Shown here one piece after another: positions 45,269-57,979 of a stretch of 64,000 nucleotides of DNA. The stretch is from Lamellibrachia columna (lineage: Eukaryota; Annelida; Polychaeta; Sabellida; Siboglinidae). The stretch covers positions 4,911,390 to 4,975,389 of the forward strand of contig OY759263.1 of NCBI GenBank assembly GCA_963662155.1, read 5' to 3'. The position numbers and the translations under genes are program-made. The notes beneath the pieces were generated by a model. It worked only from the letters and a program-made list of their open reading frames with translations. It did not search any database and was not told the DNA's origin. The stretch's first letter is position 1; each line of letters begins with the position of its first letter.

Positions 45269-45428
45269 GGAATAAAAAGTAGGATAGTAACTAACAGCTC
45301 AGGAGAAAAGGTTACATTGTGGAATGTGAGAGGATGGGATTGTATCCTCCAGTGAAGGAACTCTTAATGCACCACTCACAGATTTCTAGTAAAAGAGCAC
45401 TTTGGTTTATGAAGCGTTAACTTTTTAA
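44998..45428. repeat. Large inverted repeat, ~161-bp arms, (TA)n core
   Basis: The left arm 44998-45158 (AAAGTTAATGCTTCATAAAC ... CTACTTTTTTCCAG) and right arm 45267-45428 (CTGGAATAAAAAGTAGGATAG ... GAAGCGTTAACTTTTT) are near-perfect reverse complements, with roughly ten differences. The 108-bp spacer has one stray unit of the adjacent 27-bp minisatellite and a (TA)n run (about 45208-45266). As single strands the arms would form a long hairpin. Confidence 0.93.
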
Positions 45429-45429
45429 G

Positions 45430-46520
45430 TAATCGCAATAGGGTGCCATTCCACCTTCCAAGGTGTGTGGGTGATATGCATGTCACCCAGAAGATGGGTC
45501 TTGTTTGTCTTTGCCAAGTAAGCCATAATGTCAAAGTTCTCATGGTATGATCGATTTTCTGCCATTTCTATCATGTAACCCAGTACCTGACAGTGACAAC
45601 GTGGCTGTCCTCCAGGATTCTGTTCCAGCTAAAAGTTATTGTGGGACAGCTTGAATGCAGCACATATTTCTGGAATATGTGTAGCAAATTTAGAACGTTA
45701 TGACGTTCAGTATTTCAGCTAGGCATGCTCAGCTACAGCTGTTGTAGCTATAAATAACATATCAGTACAAACTTTCATTCCAAAGTATCACTGAACCTGA
45801 AAATTAAAACAACTTTTGTTACAATCTAAACTATGATGTTTGGAATGAAATTGATAGCATTTGGCAATGCATTCAGTCAACAAGAACTGTGCTCAATTTG
45901 AGTGGGGTTCATTGAAATTAAGGATTGAGTCTGGACTCATTACATTTTAAATTTAAAATAAAAAATAGATTTTATTTGTACAGGTTTATTATTTAAATAT
46001 ATGTCAGTATATGAGAGAGGGGGAAGGGTGGGATAGGAAGGGGGCTATCAATGTTAAAAAACAATTCAATTTATCCTTAAAACAATAAGTGATTCCCTAG
46101 AAGACCCTCCTATCTGGATTGACAAAATTCATAATTTTATAGTCTGTTCTGTCACATATAATTAGGGAATATGGTTTGGATTGTAGATTAATTTATATTA
46201 ATTTTGTTATATTTAATATGTTGTGTATATCAAGCAGGTACAACTTGTATTTATAGATGCCCACGCTAGCTTAAGAGCACTTTTTATTTCAGGCTAATAT
46301 GTTCACATAACAACAGATATCACCACATAACAAGATACATAAAATAGTACATTATCATCACAAATGTTTATTATAATCCATAACATACTGAGACAGACAA
46401 GTTTCCCAGAGATGTTGAAGTAATGTTTGAGTGAAAAGGTCTGCCAACACTTTGAGCAGTCCTAAGGATTGAATACCATGCTATGTAAGAACATGCATTA
46501 TTTTTATTCACAAAACTAAT
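45430..46520. other. No gene recognised
   Basis: AT-rich sequence with no exon or repeat that could be supported. Confidence 0.4.
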
Positions 46521-46524
46521 AATA

Positions 46525-46892
46525 ATTATTACTGTTGTAACTGCATCATGTTTCCATCGCTGCCATGTTATTATTACTGTTGTAACTGCATCATGTTTCC
46601 ATCGCTGCCATGTTATTATTACTGTTGTAACTGCATCATGTTTCCATCGCTGCCATGTTATTATTACTGTTGTAACTGCATCATGTTTCCATCGCTGCCA
46701 TGTTATTATTACTGTTGTAACTGCATCATGTTTCCATTGCTGCCATGTTATTATTACTGTTGTAACTGCATCATGTTTCCATCACTGCCATGTTATTATT
46801 ACTGTTGTAACTGCATCATGTTTCCATCGCTGCCATGTTATTATTACTGTTGTAACTGCATCATGTTTCCATCGCTGCCATGTTATTATAAA
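46525..46892. repeat. 45-bp minisatellite, 8 copies
   Basis: Nearly identical units of TGTTATTATTACTGTTGTAA plus CTGCATCATGTTTCCATCGC and TGCCA. Only two single-base variants were seen (CATTGC, CATCAC). The unit is a multiple of three, so a frame repeats MFPSLPCYYYCCNCI; no signal suggests it is expressed. Confidence 0.94.
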
Positions 46893-46899
46893 ACCGCTC

Positions 46900-49800
46900 A
46901 TAATCCACAATGCAAAAATTATATTGTATGAATAATGAATCTCTTAAAAAGTCATTAATTTATCATCCTGTTACTGCTGCCAAGCCTGCTGCTGACACAG
47001 GTCTAAGACAGTCAGACAGAGCTAAAAGTGTATCTCACAAATGCACACCTGTGGGGTTTGGAAGATGGGTTACACTGCCTGTCAGGCCCAAGATGTTCCC
47101 TGGCTAAGTGATTTTCTCCTGTAATGATAGCCTGTCAAGAACCCACTGACTCTTAGAGAGCAGTGATGTGGGCTGGTTCATTTCACATTCAGCAACCCAC
47201 AATCACACCTCTATTGTAAAGTGATTTTCTGCTCTACTGCACTTTGATTTTGTGGTAGATAATGCAGGGGTGAATAGACTAATGTGTCCAGCTGGTTGAA
47301 TCTACAGCAATGGTGGATTCTTTCTTGAAACAGCAGGGTTTAGTAAAACCACACAGGGCTATTATCTTAAAGCCATCTCTATCTGTGGTCACTGGGCCTT
47401 GAGTTAACCAACTGCAGCTGACTGTCCATGGTCCAGACAGAACAGCTGTTGTTTGAAGTATCTGACTGTCTGGCTTGTTGTTCCCTCCTTGGTCAAGCTG
47501 GTAATGATCACTGACTGTGTTCTTTGACCAGCAATGGCCACTTGTAACTGCTGCAGCCATAGTCTCATACAGAGGACAGTTTGGTAACTTTGAAAACAGA
47601 AACAATATTAAGTGGTCTTAAATCCTTATTCCATGTCCAGTTAGGGTAAAAAGTGGTAAAAGTGGCTCTATTGCAGGGTAGTCTTCCCACCAGGTAGACC
47701 ACGTGTGACGACAAGAAGAGCAGAATAACAATGACTAACATATCTGTGACCGCAACAAGTGGACACACAATAATGGCTGAAGCACTGAAACAAAGCACGA
47801 AAGAATTTTATTTCAGTCTTGTAATTTCTAATAATAGTAACTGATACGAAATAACTACTAATCTACATCCTTCAAGCTTGTCACTTGTAAGCTTTGTCTG
47901 TGCAACAATTTATTACTTGTAAGCTGAATAAACAGTCTTGAGTTGATGGACTGGGTCCCTGTTCAGAGTAACTTGCTTTATATCTGTTACTGTGAGAAAA
48001 AATATATTTATATAAAAAATTGCAGTAATACATATCTAGATTGAGGGGCTTATGTCCAGAGGGGGCTTATGTCTGAAGGGCTTTTGTGTCCGAGGAGGCT
48101 TTTGTCTGCGCACCATTTCCAGTAGCCATAGAAAGCATGTGTCAGCTTAATTGTTAGGTCTGTATAGGTCCAGCACAATATTGGTAGCTCTCTTGCTCCA
48201 GTTGTTGAGCTTGCACCATTTGTGGGTAGGTCCCTTGCTTCGAAGTCCCTTGCACCAACAATGGGTCCCCTGCTCCTGTTTCCATATTTCATTCGTAGGT
48301 CCCTTATTTTGCTTAAAGGTCTCATTCTCATTGTTGTGATGCCATGGTCCATTTTTATTAAAGTATTGCAATTATAAGTTAACCTTTGCAATATTTGATT
48401 TTAAGATGATTATGAAAGTTGCTAAAATCTGTATTTAAAACACACTCCTATATTACAATCACACAACACATCAAGTTATATAAAGCATGCAAAATATCTA
48501 CGTTAAACATATTCCTTTAACATTTTAAAATCTGTTTACATTTAAATGCTCCTTTGATGTTTCATATTTTCTATAAACTGTTTGTCTTCTGGACACTGAG
48601 AATTTGAACCAAGTGTTCTCTTCCTGTGGTTAATTCCCTGCAAGCCAAGACACCCCCCCCCCAAGACCTCTCTCTCCACCACTCTCTGAAGGTGTTTATC
48701 AACTTCTGCTCCTGCACATTGCTTAATGGTCTGTGATACTCATCTGGTGTTAACCTCTAATTAAAAGGGGCAATTCAGTGAAATGAATCTTGGTAATACA
48801 GTCTACTGCACTGCCTGACTCAGAGATAAGGGGTCCCACTTGAATTTAAAAAGCCTTGTAAGTCTTCTTGTTTTTTTCTTGTAGAAAATTAAGTTTTGTG
48901 GATTTTCCGCAGCCCTTGCACTGAAGTGTGAGATTAAACCGTGCTGAGTTACACAAATATTGAAGCTATCATGTAACTCAAAATGACACTATGTTTAATA
49001 GTGATTTCTATTTAGAAATCATGAAAGTTTGATAGTAGTAATTTATGTGCATTTAAATTATTCATGGTTTGCTAATAATTTTTTTTTTAAGTTAATAGTT
49101 TGAAATCTTTGAGATCTAACATTCAAAATTACCATCTCCCCCATCTATAAATATGAAATGTTATCTTTGCAGTCAAGGAAAGTTGTGATGTATTGTCACT
49201 GAATTGTAGGGGCTGATGTTAGTTCTACTCACAAATGACACCTGTTACTTCCAGGCAAATGTGGCTCCATAACCCAATTAATAATTTAAACATAGACGTG
49301 ACAATGTTCATGCTACATAACCCAATTATGTCATATAAAACATTTACCGCTAGCATTGTGTTCAAGTCCACAATAAAGTTATCTTTTGTTGATGTAAAGT
49401 TTTATTTTCTCCTGTATATTTTTGTAAATTTACTAGATTAAAAAAAAATGTGTATGTACTTTTATACATATATAGGCCTGTTTGTTTATGGGCCAAATTA
49501 CAAACCTATCTAAATAGTATAAATCATAGATGTATATACACTGATAGTCATCTCTCTGTGACTAGACTTTGACATTGGGACAGTTTATCTTCCAGTTGGA
49601 TAGTTATGTGATGCCTTACTAAATTTGTTACACACAAGCCAAAAAATAGCCAATATTAGCAGCATAAATCACTGTAAAACTACCATTAATTTTATGGGCT
49701 GCTTTATACTGTTAGATAACCCTAATGTCACGAGTGTGTGTAGTCAATATTGGCTCACAAAATAAAAGTTTATTTGTAAACGCCTACTCCTATTATACTT

Positions 49801-50070
49801 GCCAATGTTTGCTTTTAACCTCAACCTTTTTTGGCATTTTTTTTACTAAACTAATCCCGTCCTGAATTAGCAGCTTGTTTGGTTGAGTGATTGCATTGCT
49901 TCAGACAGAGGTTCAATTTTGTTTCTTTTTCTCTGGAAGGCATGTGATGGATTTCTCCAGAGTCAATTTCTTAGAATTGCCAGGCCCTGATCTCTCCATA
50001 AACATGTCAGCCCCCCCCTGTAAAATTGAGATCTGAATGGAATCTGCCACTTTTAGAACCAACCAATTCT
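46900..50070. other. No gene recognised
   Basis: Short open frames only. Imperfect AGGGACCTAC-type repeats on the minus strand lie at 48180-48310. A C-run lies at 48651. No exon chain or recognised element. Confidence 0.4.
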
Positions 50071-50074
50071 GGGA

Positions 50075-50165
50075 AAACCATAAAGTGATATTCTTGATTA
50101 TAGTTGCAAATGGTTAGTTTTTATGAACACTTTTAGGTGCATTGCCCCCAAACCATGACTTTTGT
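50075..50165. repeat. ~90-bp direct repeat flanking a LINE end, copy 1
   Basis: Ends with AGGTGCATTGCCCCCAAACC then ATGACTTTTGT, and resembles 51185-51277 over about 90 bases with roughly 15% differences. A related short match (AGGTGCATAGGCCCAAAACC) occurs near 16890, so this is a dispersed family. Confidence 0.7.
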
Positions 50166-50718
50166 TTCACTTTAACCCTAGTGTTGATCACAGTGGTGTA
50201 GGCACTCAAACTGCTTACTAAATCACAGCAGCCTGTGCAGATGAAGCAGGCTGAGCTGATTAATGTAACAAAACACCTTGTCCACAAGAAACAATCATGG
50301 CTAACTGGGCAAAGTCCACTACACCAACTCTGGCCAGGAGGAGACAGGACATCACAGAAAGGTATTGTTTTCCTGCCAGAGCAGTTTGGATAATTGGAAC
50401 CAGCTGGCTGACTGACTGTTGGGTGGTGTTTAGAGCTGGATAGACTTGCTGTATTCATTAACTTAACTTAGCTTGTATGATATGCTAACTATGGGAGGGA
50501 AAGGTTATGTGTAGTGCTGCCAGAATGAGCTGTTAAAGACTTGCTACACCAGCAGACTTTGAGCTTTGATGCCAAAAACTGAGTTATAGGATCCATGAAA
50601 AGTAGAACATTCTGCTCTTCACACAGACTGAAATGAATTAATTGCAAAAACGTATGTTTTTAATAAACTTGTCCAAGATTGATTTTAAACAACAACCACA
50701 GATGCGAGATGGACTAAA

Positions 50719-51180
50719 TTGCTTCAGACAGCTCTTCAATTTTGGTCAAAACCATTTAATTCCTCTCACTGGAGTAAATTTCTTAGACCTGTCAGGTGCT
50801 TATTGCGATCCTCATCAGACTCTCTTCTGACTGTACGCAGTACACATCTCCGCCATTATAGTGATCGTGCCTTCTGCATCGCTGCTTCTCGCCTGTGGAA
50901 CAGTCTTCCCCATCAGATGCGAAAATGTGACTCTCTATACACCTTTAAAAGACTCTTAAAAACTATCTTGTTTAAACGCGCTTATTATTCTTAACTGTCA
51001 AATTTATTCGACTTTTAGTGCTATGTCCTATGAACTTGGATTTGCTGTTTTTTATGTTTTTATTTATTTATCTATTATAATCGTGACTGTCTTTAACTAT
51101 GTTTGTGTCAGCGCCTTTGAACAGGGTCACCTGGATCCATGGCGCTCTAAAAGTGCTCTAATTATTATTATTATTATATT
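50719..51180 (+). mobile_element. LINE 3'-terminal fragment with (ATT)n tail
   Basis: The plus-strand frame 50719-50994 ends RSTHLRHYSDRAFCIAASRL, then WNSLPHQMRKCDSL and FKRLLKTILFKRAY. This is the standard C-terminus of CR1/RTE-like LINE proteins. It is followed by ~170 bases of 3' UTR (GGCGCTCTAAAAGTGCTCTA) and a (TTA)n tail at 51161-51182. The reverse transcriptase core is absent. Confidence 0.85.
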
Positions 51181-51184
51181 ATTA

Positions 51185-51277
51185 TAGAAAACCACTAGCA
51201 TGATATTCTAGATTGTAGTTACAATTGATTAGTTTTATTAATTCTTAGGTGCATTGCCCCCAAACCATGACTTTTGT
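51185..51277. repeat. ~90-bp direct repeat flanking a LINE end, copy 2
   Basis: Begins immediately after the (TTA)n tail of the LINE fragment and ends AGGTGCATTGCCCCCAAACC plus ATGACTTTTGT, like copy 1. Confidence 0.7.
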
Positions 51278-51904
51278 GCCTGTTCATGCACATCTATGCA
51301 TGTAGTGATTGTAGTCATGTACTAGTCCTAGGCACACATGCAGGGAACAGCAAGAAGTGGCAGACATGACCACTAAGGAATTGCTGGTTACTGTGGCAAC
51401 GGCTAATTGAGGCTTGCCCTGGAGGTAATGTAGCTCTAATCAGGTGAACCAGGAGACCACTTTGAAGAGACATTTTAAATCTGTTGTGATTGGGTTAGAG
51501 GTCTGACTTGGAGCTGTGGCATTGTGTGTCCTCCAGGGATGTCTCCCATGGGAGGTTTTCTTGCTAATATTTAAGAGGCTGTTTCAAGTGATGGTTTCTT
51601 TTCAACAAGTGAGTTAGTCTATATCTTGGGAAGTTGTCTGGCTGTTATTGAAACTCGCTTGTTGTGGTTGGTGCAGCAGATAATCTGGTTTTTGAGGGAT
51701 AAAGGTGAAAGCAGGAGTTTTCAGACACTGCCATTGAGGACCCTGCTTGCCTACTGTCTGGTGGTGGATTCATCACTGGTGGCAGCACCTTGTTGACATG
51801 TTGTCATTAGTTGTCACTTGCATTGATTTCACTGACACATGGCCACCTGGCCACCTTGTTGCTGGCTTGTGATGTGTTACTGTCTGCCTACTAACTGGTT
51901 ACTG

Positions 51905-52075
51905 CTTGTTGACATGTCAATGAAGTGGAATGTCTGCTGACATGCCACTGTGTACTGACATGTCACTGTCTGTTTATATGTCACTGTCAGTTGACATGTC
52001 AATGAAGTGGAATGTCTGCTGACATGCCACTGTGTACTGACATATCACTGTCAGTTGACGTATCACTATCTTTGC
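51905..52075. repeat. 82-bp imperfect tandem duplication
   Basis: GACATGTCAATGAAGTGGAA begins at 51911 and again at 51993 and continues through ACATGCCACTGTGTACTGAC. Smaller ACATGTCACTGTC repeats are nested in it. Confidence 0.82.
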
Positions 52076-52399
52076 TGTCCATACAATTACATTACAAATG
52101 TCAATTAATTTATGTAGCACCAACTTTATACGATGATATTTTTGGTGTTGTACATGTTAATAATAAAAACAAATATTACATAAAACAATTATGGTGATAA
52201 GATAAACAATATACATATATAAAATATAGACAGATCATATGGTGTGATAAATAATAAAAATATAAATATTACATAAACAATTGTGATGACAGAATAAAAT
52301 ATAAAATCCAGACAATTATATGGTGCTACATGCAAATATAAAAAAGATAAAATGTTAAATAGAATAATTATGATAGGATAAAACAATGAAAAAGAATTA

Positions 52400-52448
<49 letters not shown>

Positions 52449-52476
52449 TATAATATATATGCATATAATATATATA
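52400..52476. repeat. (TA)n microsatellite
   Basis: About 22 TA dinucleotides, then two TATATGCATATAATATA-like repeats. Confidence 0.9.
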
Positions 52477-52929
52477 TTTCCCATTCAGATTCTGTCATTG
52501 TCACCATGAAATTTTAATTGGTGCTTGTTGGCACTAACTTTTGTACAAAGAAATAAATGTTTACTTTACTAAACCCCATACATTGCAATTAGTGAAACGG
52601 TTTTGAATTGCAACATGTCATCGACCACCGTAGGCAGAGCCTAGGCAAGGCCAGTGCCATGGCAGTGCCGTAGCAGACTGAGTGTGCTGTGCCCGGGTCG
52701 TGGCCACGACACGGCACTGGTTTCGTATGCAACTTCGCTTAGGCGGTTTGAAAATTGCAATTGACATTCACAAATACGCCATATATAAGAATTATATGTA
52801 TAGTCATAATTCATAAATGCAGCTTAGTAGGCAACACCAATATAAACTGGAATGAAATGGCATACTTCCACCGCATCATAATGCCAAACGCACAGATAGA
52901 GTTCAATTTAATTTTGAAAATCCAAAAAA

Positions 52930-53540
52930 AATCCACCGACAAATATCTCGACAAAAAATATAAGATAATGTAAAAAAAAGCAAAGCCATCGCACATATAT
53001 ATAAAAAAATAATTTAAGGTTCACAGATCATGCAAATATCTTTAAATCTTACTCATAAACAAGTGTCTTGCTTGCCCTAATCACATAATTCAGTAATAAA
53101 TAATTCTTTAGGGGACATTAAAGTGTTTATTTTGGACATTACTAATGTTTGGACCGTATCATGAGGAAAATTTGACATTTCACTATAAAAAGATGTTGTT
53201 GTGTTGGAAACTGCAGCCATGGTGAATTTCGAGGACCAAATTTATCGAGATATTTTTGAAATTCACCATAGCTGCAGTTTCCAAAATGACAACAACTTTT
53301 TATAGTAAAATGTCCAATTTTCCACATTAGTAATGAGTAATGTCAAAAATAAACACCTCAATATCCCCTGATTAATTATTTATTACTTAATTGTTTGATT
53401 TGGGCAAGCAAGACACTTGTTTATGAGTAAGATGTAAAGATAATTGCACGATCTGTGAACTTTTAATTATTTTTTGATATATGTGCGATGGCTTTGCTTT
53501 TTTTTTTACATTATCTTATATTTTTTGTTGAGTGGATTTA
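52930..53540. mobile_element. Foldback (long inverted repeat) element, ~290-bp arms
   Basis: The left arm ~52930-53229 (AAATCCACC ... AAAGCAAAGCCATCGCAC ... CAAGTGTCTTGCTTGCCC ... GGAAACTGCAGCCATGGTGA) matches the reverse complement of ~53252-53540 (TTCACCATAGCTGCAGTTTC ... GGGCAAGCAAGACACTTG ... GTGCGATGGCTTTGC) almost throughout, with small indels. The loop is only about 22 bases. There is no coding capacity. This is the structure of a foldback MITE; its superfamily cannot be named without the exact ends. Confidence 0.88.
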
Positions 53541-54098
53541 TGGGGATTCGTATTTCTTATGCTGCGGTATGAAATATTTGAGTGAAATCGCCTTTCCGGT
53601 TCTGATGCCACCGTGATATTGTTACAGCACATTTCGGATGATCGCCATATTAACAACACCGGCTATTGCCGGTATAGCGTTGTTTTGGGCACTAAAAGTG
53701 CACTCAAACACAATATATTTTACAAATATACGTCTGTTTTGTACCTGATCCGATGGGGAGTGATGCAAAGAACACATTAGCATAGAAAAAATTAGGTAAA
53801 GATGTAATTTAATAGCGTTAATAATTTCGGCCAGGTTAATGCACCTTTACCCACTAACGGATGATATGTGAACTCGGAATATTGGAGCCCGAACACTGCG
53901 TTATAAAGAGGTTAGACTTTCCTAGTGAATATAATACTCAAGAAACCACTTGTCAAGACGAACACTTGCAGGCAGCGAGCGATTTTAACAATTGACACAA
54001 GCGATAAATCGCTCCCTAGATTATTGATGTGCACGAATATTAGGATATAAATAGGGAGCAAGAGTGATCGCAGGCCTCAATTACAAACGTGATGCCAT

Positions 54099-54416
<318 letters not shown>

Positions 54417-55299
54417 CAGAAACATGCGCAACCAACTACCTTGCATAACAGCACAATTTTCAATAACTTGCCAACATAATTTCTGAGGTAAGTTTTAAAA
54501 GGTCAAGGGGCGCTGCTGTGGGTTCCAGTTGAAAGGAGTGATGTAGCAAAGAGAAAAAGGTGGAAGGTGAACAATTACTGTGCAATTTTATAGATGAAAG
54601 CTGAGGATTTCCGTTGATAGGATGATTACTGGTTGCTTATTACCAGCAAAGACCAAAGTAAAGTTTGAATAGTCTGATGAGACTGGCAGATTCCAGGCCT
54701 TCACATTTATTATAATGAATTATATGAAGTTTTAATGCACTACTATTTTAAATATCTGTTTATCGTCATATCTAAGTGCCTGAGTTTGCCATGACATTTC
54801 GGTAAACTCAGGCATAACACTTCATTTCTGGCAAATTTCATATATTATTGAGTTCAAGAGTTTTCAAATAGTGGAGAATTTGTAACACCATGTCAAAAAA
54901 AATCTCTGGAGAAAAAAACCAACTAAGAAATTTTTTAATATATTACTTTTAAAGGACATTATGAAATGTTAATTTTTTTTACAAGTATCATATGTAAAGA
55001 TAAAAGCAACTAAGTGGCTGTCATTTTTTAGATATGGACTTATCTGCAGCCTTTGTTTGAGGTAACACGTGTCAGCCCTGCCTGGTGCCTCAGTATCTCA
55101 TTTACAATGGTGTGAATACAGTTTCTTTCCAACTGCAGCAGTAGTTAGCTTCCACAATAGCCAATAGTTGGTTTCCACAGTTTTAGATGTAGGGGGTGAC
55201 TACATATATTTTACCTGTTGCATATACATTAATACAGATGAGGTCAAGACATGTCATGTACTTAGCCCAGTTTGAATAGTTTTTAAATTTTACTGTTGT

Positions 55300-55797
55300 A
55301 GTGTGTTGCATGTTCCAGTGCTTTCAGTCTTCAGTCTGCCTTAGCCTGTGTGGGCTAACATATGAGTTGTGGTGTGTTGCATGTTCCAGTGCCTTCAGTC
55401 TTCAGTCTGCCTTAGCCTGTGTGGGCTAACATATGAGTTGTGGTGTGTTGCATGTTCCAGTGCCTTCAGTCTTCAGTCTGCCTTAGCCTGTGTGGGCTAA
55501 CATATGAGTTGTGGTGTGTTGCATGTTCCAGTGCCTTCAGTCTTCAGTCTGCCTTAGCCTGTGTGGGCTAACATATGAGTTGTGGTGTGTTGCATGTTCC
55601 AGTGCCTTCAGTCTTCAGTCTGCCTTAGCCTGTGTGGGCTAACATATGAGTTGTGGTGTGTTGCATGTTCCAGTGCCTTCAGTCTTCAGTCTGCCTTAGC
55701 CTGTGTGGGCTAACATATGAGTTGTGGTGTGTTGCATGTTCCAGTGCCTTCAGTCTTCAGTCTGCCTTAGCCTGTGTGGGCTAACATATGAGTTGTG
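55300..55797. repeat. 71-bp minisatellite, 7 copies
   Basis: Seven nearly identical copies of GTTGTGGTGTGTTGCATGTT plus CCAGTGCCTTCAGTCTTCAG and the rest, starting every 71 bases (for example 55371 and 55442). Only the first copy shows more than one change (CTTTCAGTC). Confidence 0.94.
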
Positions 55798-56176
55798 TGC
55801 ATACTTGATGCATAAATCTGAAAATAAAAAATAAAATATTGCAAATAATGTGTATGGCTAAAATCAGTAGAGCATTATTACTGTCAGATGAAGTGGGCTG
55901 GTAGATTGCTCACAGCTTGCTGAAAAGGATATACTGAAGTCTTATTATTTCTGAAGAGATTAAATTCCAGGCTATTATGACTCTGGGGTAAAATGAGCAT
56001 GCATATTATGGATTTATGGTTGCTTGTACTTGGATTCTGTTTGGATCACTGTTTGGAGTATGGGCACATGGGATTATATGATATGGCAGAAGAGTAATGT
56101 TCATGACGTTGTGTTTTATTTTTAAGGCAAGTTGTTGTAATTGTCTCCTTTCTGATGTCTGCCAACCATATCTGTT

Positions 56177-57079
56177 TAGAATGCCTGTCATGCTGGTTGT
56201 ACTGTTTAGGAGGCCTGTCATGCTGGTTGTACTGTTTAGGAGGCCTGTCATGCTGGTTGTGCTGTTTAGGAGGCCTGTCATGCTGGTTGTACTGTTTAGA
56301 ATGCCTGTCATGCTGGTTGTACTGTTTAGGAGGCCTGTCATGCTGGTTGTACTGTTTAGGAGGCCTGTCATGCTGGTTGTACTGTTTAGGAGGCCTGTCA
56401 TGCTGGTTGTACTGTTTAGGAGGCCTGTCATGCTGGTTGTACTGTTTAGGAGGCCTGTCATGCTGGTTGTACTGTTTAGGAGGCCTGTCATGCTGGTTGT
56501 ACTGTTTAGGAGGCCTGTCATGCTGGTTGTACTGTTTAGAATGCCTGTCATGCTGGTTGTACTGTTTAGGAGGCCTGTCATGCTGGTTGTACTGTTTAGG
56601 AGGCCTGTCATGCTGGTTGTACTGTTTAGGAGGCCTGTCATGCTGGTTGTACTGTTTAGGAGGCCTGTCATGCTGGTTGTACTGTTTAGGAGGCCTGTCA
56701 TGCTGGTTGTACTGTTTAGGAGGCCTGTCATGCTGGTTGTACTGTTTAGGAGGCCTGTCATGCTGGTTGTACTGTTTAGGAGGCCTGTCATGCTGGTTGT
56801 ACTGTTTAGGAGGCCTGTCATGCTGGTTGTACTGTTTAGGAGGCCTGTCATGCTGGTTGTACTGTTTAGGAGGCCTGTCATGCTGGTTGTACTGTTTAGG
56901 AGGCCTGTCATGCTGGTTGTACTGTTTAGGAGGCCTGTCATGCTGGTTGTACTGTTTAGGAGGCCTGTCATGCTGGTTGTACTGTTTAGGAGGCCTGTCA
57001 TGCTGGTTGTACTGTTTAGGAGGCCTGTCATGCTGGTTGTACTGTTTAGGAGGCCTGTCATGCTGCTGGTTGTACTGCA
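56177..57079. repeat. 30-bp minisatellite, 30 nearly perfect copies
   Basis: Units of TGCTGGTTGTACTGTTTAGG plus AGGCCTGTCA run from about 56180 to 57079. Almost all are identical; three junctions read AGAATGCC instead of AGGAGGCC (56177, 56297, 56537) and one unit has GTGCTG for GTACTG. Because 30 is a multiple of three and the unit lacks stops in three frames, open frames of 356 and 313 codons (plus) and 365 codons (minus) arise together. None has a gene-like start, splice or homolog. Confidence 0.95.
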
Positions 57080-57463
57080 GCAGTCATTTGAGATGATCTG
57101 CAATTTTTCTTCTTCTCCAGAGTTAAGTATGAATGTTATTTTGGGTGTATGGATCCATGCCGTTTAATTTATGTCCTACTGTCATGTTGTAGACCGCCTC
57201 CTTAACATGTGCATTTGCTAGACTTGGCGTACATTTAAGAAGGCCAAGGGGTTTTGTTTAGTGCAGGGTAGTTTTAAGTCTGTGGTTGCACACCCAGACA
57301 GGGAGGTGGGAGAGACAGGGTTGAGATGCTGCAGCTCTAAGTGAAGGACTTGTTTATTAAGCTTGTGGCTAATTGTGAGGAATGTGGCACTTTGATGCTT
57401 TGAGACTCTTATCACTTCTTTGATCAGTCAACCAGTTTTTGAATGTTTTTCGTCATGGTCAGG

Positions 57464-57600
57464 TGCAGGGTTGTTTGATTTAAATTATTGATTTAAATCA
57501 TGATTTAAATCACTCCAAAAAATCATTGATTTATGAATTTTTTTACTTCCGATTTTTTTTACTTCCGATTTTTTTAATCGCTGATTTATATGAATTTAAC
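57464..57600 (+). mobile_element. hAT-like terminus with GATTTAAATCA repeats
   Basis: CAGGGTTGTTTGATTTAAAT starts at 57464, followed by palindromic GATTTAAATCA motifs and two TTACTTCCGATTTTTTT repeats. CAGGGTTG is a common hAT terminal sequence and is shared with the minus-strand end at 36261. The other end was not found, so this may be a solo or degraded terminus. Confidence 0.45.
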
Positions 57601-57895
57601 ACAAACAATTGTTTATGATGGACAATTAATAACGGAGAACACATTCTGTATAAACTAAAACAATCTTCATGGCTTTTTGCCATCAGTAAAATTTTATTGA
57701 AATTGTCAAATGATGGAAAATATCTGTATAAAAAATTTTTTTTGGCCATATGTTCAGGATTTCATGTATTATAGACAGGAGCACTTAGTGAGGTCTACCT
57801 CTGAGGACTCGTCTGTCACATAACCATAATGTTGAAAGGAAAGATCAATTGGTGCTAGTGTTGCTTGGTACCTACCATTGTTGTCACTATTCTTT

Positions 57896-57972
57896 CATTT
57901 TCCTCACTATACTTACCATTATCCTCACTATACTTACCATTATCCTCACTATACTTACCATTATCCTCACCA
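57896..57972. repeat. 21-bp tandem repeat, about 3.5 copies
   Basis: Copies of TATCCTCACTATACTTACCA plus T. Confidence 0.85.
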
Positions 57973-57979
57973 TTCCAGG

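Noticed and set aside
46548..46931. 127-codon Cys/Tyr-rich repeat protein resembling a metal-binding or silk-like peptide
   Set aside because: Eight near-identical 45-bp units explain it; no signal peptide, promoter or exon context was seen.
56006..57167. Three open frames of 313-365 codons with decapeptide repeats
   Set aside because: The 30-bp unit is a multiple of three and stop-free in these frames; opposite-strand frames are equally open and there is no homolog, start context or splice evidence.
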